Positions 15,500 through 21,424 of a DNA stretch of 21,424 bases are shown one piece after another. The notes under the pieces were generated by a model. That model had not been told where the DNA came from, made no database searches, and was given only the letters and a program-made list of their open reading frames with translations. The translations under genes were made by a program, and so were the position numbers. Position 1 is the stretch's first letter. Every line of letters starts with the position of its first letter. This DNA comes from CAYZYO01 sp964482585 (lineage in GTDB: Bacteria > Bacillota > Syntrophomonadia > Syntrophomonadales > Syntrophomonadaceae), in contig CAYZYO010000028.1 of assembly GCA_964482585.1 (NCBI GenBank), positions 1-21,424 of the forward strand, in the 5' to 3' direction.

Positions 15500-15878
15500 A
15501 CTTTATTATTATCTCCTTTCAATAAGTGAGAACTCATTTTTAAAAACTATGAATTTTTGACAAAATTAATTACCAACTGGAGGCTTTTTCAAACGTTTCT
15601 ATAGGCATTAATTACTTACTCATTCTATTAGCATAAATCACTACGAAAATAAATGCTTAATGCAGTCACCTTACTTAGATAAGTTGCTACGCACCTGCGC
15701 TTTGGTAAAGTCGGAGCAACCGGATAGAACCGTAGAGGCGACTTGAGTCTCCGGCTTGATTGATCCCGGGGCCAAGTTAGATGGTGAATTATTTAAATAT
15801 GCAGGACTCTTGAATAAGAACAGGAATATGAAGAGAAATTAATATAATTGAAGTTATCTACTGGGAAATGACCAGTTT
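15500..15878. other. 379-bp gap between the LysM gene and the ABC permease gene
   Basis: The gap contains dispersed repeat copy B (15642-15752) and no coding frame. Between the repeat and the LysM gene I see a TTGTCA on the minus strand but no good -10 at the proper distance. No strong terminator is visible for the ABC operon that ends at 15879. Confidence 0.45.
15642..15752 (-). repeat. Dispersed repeat copy B (~111 bp), inverted relative to copy A
   Basis: The reverse complement of these 111 bp aligns with 8294-8405 at roughly 85% identity by hand, with one single-base gap. Both copies end in the same ATTAAGC-n-TTTATTTTCGTA block. The hairpin GCGC-AGGT-GCGT replaces ACGC-TAGT-GCGT of copy A: the second arm is unchanged and the first base of the stem changes from A-T to a G-T wobble, so pairing is kept. 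It points toward the LysM gene, as copy A points toward the 31-aa mini-gene. Confidence 0.8.
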
Positions 15879-16631
15879 TTATTTCCAGGAACAGATGTAT
15901 TTTTCAGCAATATCTATGGCGACAAATATACAAAATCCCATAAAGCTGAGAATTACAATCCCTGAATACATATCCAGGTAATTAACCCGCATCCATGAAT
16001 CCATTATGAAATAACCCATGCCGTATTCAGTACCAAAGATTTCGGTAAAAAATAGTATAGATATGGCAGTTCCCAGGGCCAATCTGGTAGCAGTTAAAAC
16101 CTCAGATAATGAAGCTGGGAGTATTATTTCCGTAAAAATCTGAAGCCTGCTTGCTCCTAAAGACTGGAGTGAGCGAAAGGTTTCTTGAGGGATGTCTCTG
16201 ACGGCATCTCTGGATGTGATAATTATTTGAAAAATAACTATTAACACGATCATTATCAATTTGGAGGCTTCCCCCAGTCCAAAAAGTACCATTATTATTG
16301 GTAGAAGAGCAATCTTAGGTATAGGGTAGGTAAAATAAACCAGGGGTGAAAACAGCCGGTCGATTTTATTAAAATACCCCATTAAAAAGCCTAATGGAAC
16401 TCCAAGGAAAATAGAAATAGCTATTCCTTTAATTATTCTGCTCAAACTGTAAAAAACATGGATTTCGATCTTAGCAGTAAATATTTCTATGATATTGGCA
16501 AATACAGTCAATGGTGAAGGAACTATAGGAAGGTTCAATAATAAAGATATTAGATGCCAAAGACTTATTATAACTACAAAACTATACAAAGAACCCTGCC
16601 ATTTACTTTTCGAGAGCACCTTAGTAATCAT
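15879..16631 (-). CDS. ABC transporter permease (SsuC/TauC-type)
   Basis: A 250-aa inner-membrane permease with about six hydrophobic helices. The cytoplasmic EAA loop that docks on the ATPase is visible as SLGASRLQIFTEIILPASL (about residues 154-172). Length and sequence fit the family that imports sulfonates, taurine, nitrate or thiamine precursors. It is the last gene of the importer operon. Its ATG overlaps the ATPase stop codon (ATGA), so translation is coupled. The substrate cannot be inferred from the permease. Confidence 0.9.
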   Translation of the reverse strand: MITKVLSKSKWQGSLYSFVVIISLWHLISLLLNLPIVPSPLTVFANIIEIFTAKIEIHVFYSLSRIIKGIAISIFLGVPLGFLMGYFNKIDRLFSPLVYFTYPIPKIALLPIIMVLFGLGEASKLIMIVLIVIFQIIITSRDAVRDIPQETFRSLQSLGASRLQIFTEIILPASLSEVLTATRLALGTAISILFFTEIFGTEYGMGYFIMDSWMRVNYLDMYSGIVILSFMGFCIFVAIDIAEKYICSWK

Positions 16632-17368
16632 CCTCTACTAACAATTTTCCTGAGTTCCATTGACATAGAATAATATTCATCCCTGAATCGCAAATTATCC
16701 AGCTTAAAACAAGGATTATCTAATACTTTCAGAACTCTTCCCGGTGAAGGTGAAAATACTACGATTTTACTACCCAAATAAAGTGCTTCATCCACACTAT
16801 GGGTAATAAAAACCGTAGTAACTTGGTTCTTTTTCCATATATTTAAAAAAAGCTCCTGAATTTCTTCTCTAGTTATCGCATCCAGTGCAGAAAAAGGTTC
16901 ATCCATAAGTAATAGATCAGGCTTTAATATGAAGGCCCGGGCAATAGCAACTCTCTGCTGCTGCCCCCCACTTAATTCCCGGGGATATCTATCCAAAAGA
17001 TTGTCAATGCCCAACTGTTTTAAGATGTATCTGCCGTACTCATCCAAAACGGGTTTATCATTCTTAATCTTAATCCCCAACATAATGTTGCTCAAAACAT
17101 TCTTCCACGGCAGCAGCCCATAATTCTGAAGTACCAGCCCTATGCGCTGGGTTTTAGGATTGATAGTTTTTCCGTCTATAGAAATACTTCCACTATAATC
17201 CTTAAGTATTCCAGATAACACATATAAAAAGGTTGATTTACCACAGCCGGATGGACCGATAAAGGTATAAATATCTCCAGTGTTTATATTAATGTTTAAA
17301 TTATCCAGGGCCAGGGTGTCTTTATTCTTACCCTGGTACTTTACTGAAAGGTTTTTAATCTTAATCAC
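16628..17368 (-). CDS. ABC transporter ATP-binding protein (SsuB/TauB-type)
   Basis: A 246-aa ATPase that powers the importer. All motifs are intact: Walker A GPSGCGKST (38-46), Q-loop Gln81, signature LSGGQ (132-136), Walker B LLLMDEP (152-158) and H-loop His190. The GLLPWKNVLSNI stretch after the Q-loop is typical of the nitrate/sulfonate/taurine subfamily. Its stop overlaps the permease start by 4 nt, and it begins 7 nt after the substrate-binding lipoprotein gene. No regulatory C-terminal domain is present. Confidence 0.93.
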   Translation of the reverse strand: MIKIKNLSVKYQGKNKDTLALDNLNININTGDIYTFIGPSGCGKSTFLYVLSGILKDYSGSISIDGKTINPKTQRIGLVLQNYGLLPWKNVLSNIMLGIKIKNDKPVLDEYGRYILKQLGIDNLLDRYPRELSGGQQQRVAIARAFILKPDLLLMDEPFSALDAITREEIQELFLNIWKKNQVTTVFITHSVDEALYLGSKIVVFSPSPGRVLKVLDNPCFKLDNLRFRDEYYSMSMELRKIVSRG

Positions 17369-17375
17369 TAAATTA

Positions 17376-18311
17376 TTACCTCAAAATTGTATCATCTACT
17401 AGATCTCTATATTCATAATTCGCTTTAATCAGATTTTTACCTTTTAACCACTGAATAACATCAAGAAAAACATTTTCATCAGGCAACTTCGCATTATCAT
17501 AATGAGGAAGAATTATTGATTCTTTTATTCCTACCGGAAACCCCTGTTCTTCAATAATATAATCAATATAGCTTTCGGCCGGTTCATTTTGCAGATAGTT
17601 TACTGCTTTATTATAAGCCGTGAAAACAGCTTTAATCTCCTGCGAATTTTCCTGTATACTTTTCTCGGTAAAAGCTATCGCAACTGAGTTATTTGTCAAT
17701 TCATCGGTACTGCTTAATACCCGGGCACCATTTATTACTGCTAAACCAGCTAACGGGTCAGGAAGGATAGCAGCATCAATTTTACCGTTTTGAAGCATTT
17801 CCAGTCGAGTTGGTAATTGAGGAATTGCGACTTTATCAATGTCATCCGGGTTAATATTATTTGCTTGCAGCATCTTGTCAGTTGTATATTCCATTACCGT
17901 ATTTAGCGACATGCCTATTTTTTTTCCTTTAAGGTCATACACAGCATTAATGTTAGAATCCTTTCCCGCCAGCAACTTTATATTGCCGTTTGATTTAGAA
18001 ATAATTTTCAGGTTAAATCCACCTTCATTCGCAAAGGCTATCGCCAGGAAATCGGATACTACTCCATCCAATTTACCGCTTTGAAGGGCACTATCCCGGT
18101 CGCGGGCACTCTTGAAATGTTCAATATTTACCTTTACTCCTTCTTTTTCAAAATAGCCATTTTTATCAGCGATAACAAACGGGACTGATTCAACATCAGG
18201 CATAACCCCTATATTGATAGTTTTTTCAGGTGCTGCAGCACCGTTTTGCTGGCTGCAGCCTGCTAGAATTAGACAACTAATAATAAATAAACCAACAACC
18301 ACTTTTTTCAC
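17376..18311 (-). CDS. ABC importer substrate-binding lipoprotein (NMT1/SsuA-like)
   Basis: A 311-aa lipoprotein that captures the substrate outside the membrane. The signal peptide ends in the lipobox L-A-G-Cys19. The mature part follows the NMT1/THI5-like fold: INIGVMPDVESVPFVIADKNGYFEKEGV, DLKGKKIGM, LPTRLEMLQNGKIDAAILPDPLAG. The start codon is GTG, 5 nt after GGAGAGG. It is the first gene of the operon. The family takes up sulfonates, nitrate, pyrimidine precursors and others. No riboswitch is visible upstream, so the substrate stays open. Confidence 0.9.
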   Translation of the reverse strand: MKKVVVGLFIISCLILAGCSQQNGAAAPEKTINIGVMPDVESVPFVIADKNGYFEKEGVKVNIEHFKSARDRDSALQSGKLDGVVSDFLAIAFANEGGFNLKIISKSNGNIKLLAGKDSNINAVYDLKGKKIGMSLNTVMEYTTDKMLQANNINPDDIDKVAIPQLPTRLEMLQNGKIDAAILPDPLAGLAVINGARVLSSTDELTNNSVAIAFTEKSIQENSQEIKAVFTAYNKAVNYLQNEPAESYIDYIIEEQGFPVGIKESIILPHYDNAKLPDENVFLDVIQWLKGKNLIKANYEYRDLVDDTILR

Positions 18312-18364
18312 TATACCCTCTCCTTTTTACTATATCTCCTGGGAAATTAGTGGATTTCCTATTT

Positions 18365-18393
18365 AGTATATTGCCTTTATCCAGGTGTGTCAA
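18365..18393 (-). promoter_or_regulatory. Promoter of the ABC importer operon
   Basis: On the minus strand, TTGACA (18393-18388) and TATACT (18370-18365) are separated by exactly 17 nt, a near-consensus housekeeping promoter. The leader to the GTG at 18311 is about 47 nt, too short for a riboswitch. Confidence 0.8.
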
Positions 18394-18460
18394 AAGATGT
18401 TTTAACATAAAAAATATTGTATTCATTTGCTAGTTAATAGAATTCATAATAATGATAAGT

Positions 18461-18466
18461 TATAAT
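18461..18466 (+). promoter_or_regulatory. -10 box candidate for ddh
   Basis: A perfect TATAAT lies 40 nt before the ddh ATG. No good -35 is seen at 17 nt (TAGAAT at best), so this promoter may be weak or need an activator. Confidence 0.45.
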
Positions 18467-18505
18467 GTTACCCATCTAATAAATTACTAGAAGTGGAGTG
18501 ATAAA

Positions 18506-19411
18506 ATGGATAAAAAAATAAGAGCTGCAGTAGTCGGGTATGGAAATGTAGGCAGATATGTTGTTAATGCAGTAAAGGGATCCCCAGATTTTGAATTAGC
18601 CGGAGTTATCGAGAGGAGCTCTTTAATAAATAATATACAGTTAGAATTAACCGGTGTACCTGTTGTGTCTTCAATTAAAGAATTGGAAGATGTTCAGGTT
18701 GCTATATTGAGTATTCCTACCAGGTCCGTTCCTGATTGCGTCAGGGAAATTTTAGCATTAGGAATTAACACGGTTGATAGCTATGATATTCATGGAAAAC
18801 TAGCAGATCTTAAAAACGAGTTGGAACCTGTTGCAAAATTGCACGATGCTGTTTCAGTTATTTCAGCCGGATGGGACCCCGGAACTGATTCTATGGTACG
18901 CTGCATGTTTGAGTTTATGGCACCACGTGGAATTACCTACACTAATTTTGGTCCCGGCATGAGTATGGGACATTCAGTAGCCGTAAAATCTATTGCCGGA
19001 GTAGAAAATGCTCTTTCTATGACTATACCTACAGGAACTGGAGTTCATCGGCGGATGGTTTATGTCCAGTTAAAAACAGGTGCTGAATTTAAAGAAATCG
19101 AGAATATAATAAAAAATGATCCCTATTTCATTAATGACGAAACCCATGTTATTAAAGTCAATGATGTTGAAAACTTGATTGATATAGGACATGGTGTACT
19201 AATGGAAAGGAAGGGCGTATCCGGTTCAACCCATAATCAGCTGCTTAATTTTGGCATGAAGATAAACAATCCGGCATTAACTGCCCAAATTATGGTTGCG
19301 TCTGCCCGGGCCAGTTTCAAACAAAAACCGGGAGCCTATACCATGATTGAGATTCCTATAATCGATTTCATGTACGGTGACCGGGATGAAATAATTAGGA
19401 GCTTAATATAG
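18506..19411 (+). CDS. ddh: meso-Diaminopimelate dehydrogenase
   Basis: A 301-aa NADP-dependent enzyme that converts tetrahydrodipicolinate and ammonia directly to meso-diaminopimelate, the shortcut route for lysine and peptidoglycan. The Rossmann motif reads VVGYGNVGRYV (G11, G13, G16). The catalytic-domain signatures are all present: SAGWDPGTDSM (120-130), TYTNFGPGMSMGHSVAVK (144-161), IPTGTGVHRRMVYV (174-187). Length is close to the ~300-aa clostridial/Symbiobacterium type rather than the 320-aa corynebacterial one. GTGGAGT lies 7 nt before the ATG. It is divergent from the ABC importer operon and apparently monocistronic. Confidence 0.95.
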   Translation: MDKKIRAAVVGYGNVGRYVVNAVKGSPDFELAGVIERSSLINNIQLELTGVPVVSSIKELEDVQVAILSIPTRSVPDCVREILALGINTVDSYDIHGKLADLKNELEPVAKLHDAVSVISAGWDPGTDSMVRCMFEFMAPRGITYTNFGPGMSMGHSVAVKSIAGVENALSMTIPTGTGVHRRMVYVQLKTGAEFKEIENIIKNDPYFINDETHVIKVNDVENLIDIGHGVLMERKGVSGSTHNQLLNFGMKINNPALTAQIMVASARASFKQKPGAYTMIEIPIIDFMYGDRDEIIRSLI

Positions 19412-19583
19412 TTTTAGGTTATTATATAGACAGATGGTATAATATAGTAATCGGCTGGTAAATCGCTCTTTTATTGTGGATTTTATGTCAAAAAGTTTGT
19501 CTAAGAAAATCCTTTCCATGTAGTATTAATTTACTTGCCAGTTTCAGATACAAAGGGGGCAGCCAGGATTAAGCCTGCAAAAC

Positions 19584-20666
19584 ATGAAACTGTTAGTATC
19601 AGATTTACTGCCTGGAATGAAATTAGCAAGATCTGTATACGGGCATAACGGGGAAGTCCTATTAAGGAAGAATGTTACACTTACTAATAAATATATAGCT
19701 GCACTTAAACGTCATAAGGTTACAATGGTGTATATTGATAATCCAATGACTTCTGATTTTGATTCTTTTGCAGCTGAAAAGTCACTTTCAGATGAAATTA
19801 AAACCCAGACACTAAAAACCTTAAAAGACTGGTTTCATAGTCCCCAGGTAAGCAGCTTTAAAAGAATGACCGAAAGTCTAGAGATAGTTATTGATGAAAT
19901 CTTGTCCGGTAAGCTCTTAACTGGGAGCCTGGCGGAGATTTCAGCAACTGATTCCTATACCTTTACCCATTCAGTGGATGTCTGTTTTTTATCATTGAGT
20001 GTGGGTATTATCATGGGTTATAGTCGACCAGATTTGGTTGCATTGGGGATTGGGGCCCTTTTACATGATCTCGGAAAAACCAGGGTATCTCCACAAATAC
20101 TCCATAAAGCGGAAAGGCTAAATAAAGAAGAATATAATGAAATACAAAAGCACGCTGAATGGAGTTATTTGTTAATGAAAGAAAAAGGAGGAGATGAAAT
20201 AACTCCTTTATCGCTTACCATTGCTCATCAGCATCACGAACGATACAATGGCAAAGGATATCCGTTTGGACTTAAGGGAGATGAGATTGAACCTATGTCG
20301 TCAATATGTGCCATATGTGATGTCTATAATGCAATGACAACCGAACGGGTCTACCGGAAGGCTATTCCAATTCATGAAACATATGAAATGATTATGGGAT
20401 CTGGCGATAATTTGTTTAAGTTTGATGTTGTAAAAGCCTTTCTTTCATGTATTACCCCATATCCTATTGGTTCTTTGGTTAATACTACGGCTGGGGAGGC
20501 TTATGTGATAGAAACCAATGCAAAAATTCCATTTCATCCTAAAATTTACCTCTTCAATGATAGAAGAATTGTAGACTTGGAGAACGAATTTTCGATTACT
20601 ATAATTGGTTTATTATCCTCCAAAGATAAACAGAGATTATTGTGTTTAGATTCAGGGTTAACTTAA
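19584..20666 (+). CDS. HD-GYP domain protein (c-di-GMP phosphodiesterase)
   Basis: A 360-aa cytoplasmic protein that should hydrolyse c-di-GMP. The N-terminus (SDLLPGMKLARSVYGHNGEVLL) is the small beta domain common before HD-GYP. The catalytic domain covers about 120-300: His129 in FTHS, H161-D162-x-G-K, His190, H217-H218, and an intact GYP (225-227) with Asp246. The usual Asp in HHExxDGxGYP is Asn222, which also occurs in other members. About 65 residues follow the domain, including TAGEAYVIETN. No strong Shine-Dalgarno lies close to the ATG; GGGGG is 25 nt away. The N-terminal family match supports this start. It is a second c-di-GMP protein, with no membrane or sensor part. Confidence 0.92.
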   Translation: MKLLVSDLLPGMKLARSVYGHNGEVLLRKNVTLTNKYIAALKRHKVTMVYIDNPMTSDFDSFAAEKSLSDEIKTQTLKTLKDWFHSPQVSSFKRMTESLEIVIDEILSGKLLTGSLAEISATDSYTFTHSVDVCFLSLSVGIIMGYSRPDLVALGIGALLHDLGKTRVSPQILHKAERLNKEEYNEIQKHAEWSYLLMKEKGGDEITPLSLTIAHQHHERYNGKGYPFGLKGDEIEPMSSICAICDVYNAMTTERVYRKAIPIHETYEMIMGSGDNLFKFDVVKAFLSCITPYPIGSLVNTTAGEAYVIETNAKIPFHPKIYLFNDRRIVDLENEFSITIIGLLSSKDKQRLLCLDSGLT

Positions 20667-20667
20667 A

Positions 20668-21189
20668 CTATTTCAGGTTAATAAACGATTGTAGCATGAA
20701 ATTGCAATACTGATTAATTCTTGTTTTTGCATCAATGACACCATCTGCCCCAAATACTTCAAGTTCAACTCATTTCTTTTGGCGAACTATATAATAGTCA
20801 ACGGCATCCTTAAATACCTTTATTACATAATGCTCTGCTTTTTTTTCTAAAGTCCCCCAGCCTGTTATATATAGGGAGCACTCATCTAAAAACATCTATT
20901 AGATTACTTTCCCGTCATCATTTAATGTAGAACGAGGTTATATCAATCTGCCAGAGTTCGAGGTTTTTTCTCTCGTTCTATTATTTTCCTTGGCTGTCTT
21001 CTTGGCCGGTATAGGAACACCCTTCTTATCATCAATTCCAATTTGTTTTAACTGCTACTCCATTTGATAAGTAATGATCTCATATTCTATATTCTTTACC
21101 TATCTCCTGGCTGTTCTTAACAGATTCTGAATATGCCTCCCACTACTTATACGTATCATTTAATACTCATCTTTTCTGCTTTTCCCCAT
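20668..21189 (-). pseudogene. Decayed DDE transposase (integrase-core type)
   Basis: A minus-strand remnant with many stops and shifts. AGGGGAG lies before an ATG at 21189 (MGKSRKDEY, then stop). Near 20925-20980 one frame reads ERKNLELWQIDITSFYIK, the first catalytic-Asp region of rve-type transposases. Text in the next frame then gives LNDDGKV, MFLDECSLYITGWG and EHYVIKVFKDAVDYY, in the order expected for that family. At least two frameshifts and several stop codons interrupt it. Codons downstream of 20770 stay open to 20668 but I cannot match them. The family (IS481-like or a relative) is tentative. No terminal repeats were found, so the element's limits are unknown. Confidence 0.7.
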
Positions 21190-21424
21190 TTTATGCTCCC
21201 CTGTTTTTTGTATTTGGAAATCCGTTTATTTATCCGACTTGTTTTTATTTATTAAAAGGACAACTAATATCAATCTAAGTTTACGGCTAAGTGAAAAAAT
21301 ATCTATCAACTAATTTTATAGTACTAAGCTATGGGTATATATTAAAAACCTTATTCCATTCTCATGTCTTAAATTAGAGGGAAAGGAGGGCAATAGAGGC
21401 CAACTTACCATGCATTCCATAAAA
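21190..21424. other. Right edge of the window, no supported gene
   Basis: AT-rich sequence without a coding frame. GAAAGGAGG at 21381-21389 is a good ribosome binding site. An ATG at 21410 opens a frame that runs off the window (MHSIK), but its distance of 20 nt is too long for it to be convincing. Confidence 0.3.

Noticed and set aside
15860..15880. ACTGG-n7-CCAGT followed by Ts on the plus strand as a terminator
   Set aside because: The stem is only 5 bp and no plus-strand gene precedes it; it is on the wrong strand for the ABC operon.

Overview
The window looks like chromosomal DNA of a low-GC, endospore-forming-type member of the Clostridia (Firmicutes). The support is AGGAGG-type ribosome binding sites before most genes, an ECF sigma/anti-sigma pair of the Firmicutes Sigma_reg type, a copper-amine-oxidase-N stalk protein, stacked peptidoglycan-binding plus LysM domains, DUF2382 stress-type proteins and a meso-diaminopimelate dehydrogenase. 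I cannot name a species. No tRNA, rRNA, CRISPR array or intact mobile element was seen.

Layout. (a) 1-3.6 kb: a secreted Cu-amine-oxidase-N protein on the minus strand, divergent from an ECF sigma factor that overlaps its zinc-binding membrane anti-sigma factor and ends at a strong terminator. (b) 3.65-8.0 kb, minus strand: a membrane PAS-PAS-PAS-GGDEF-HD-GYP c-di-GMP enzyme followed by a DUF4153 membrane protein. The second gene appears to start at an ATT codon placed behind a strong Shine-Dalgarno and inside an 18-bp perfect palindrome. (c) 8.0-8.9 kb: a gene-poor stretch with one copy of a ~112-bp dispersed repeat and a complete mini-gene (promoter, Shine-Dalgarno, 31 codons, terminator). 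(d) 8.9-13.0 kb: two DUF2382 paralogs separated by a hairpin, a DUF6530-like/GIY-YIG-like operon with a palindrome cluster over its promoter, a BaiN/HI0933-type flavoprotein and a 70-aa orphan. (e) 13.5-15.8 kb: a peptidoglycan-binding/LysM/propeller protein with the second, inverted copy of the dispersed repeat upstream. (f) 15.9-18.4 kb: an ABC importer operon (lipoprotein, ATPase, permease) divergent from ddh. (g) 19.6-21.2 kb: a stand-alone HD-GYP protein, then a decayed DDE transposase.

How the genes fit together. Cell-envelope functions recur: sigma/anti-sigma, the surface stalk protein, LysM protein, and ddh for diaminopimelate. So does c-di-GMP signalling, with one GGDEF/HD-GYP hybrid and one separate HD-GYP protein. 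The importer's substrate cannot be read from the sequence; its divergence from ddh is only suggestive.

The least conventional observations are the ATT-start/palindrome junction, the inverted repeat pair (~85% identical by hand alignment) that lies in the same orientation upstream of a gene in both cases, and the promoter-to-terminator mini-gene. None proves a new system, but each gives a concrete test.
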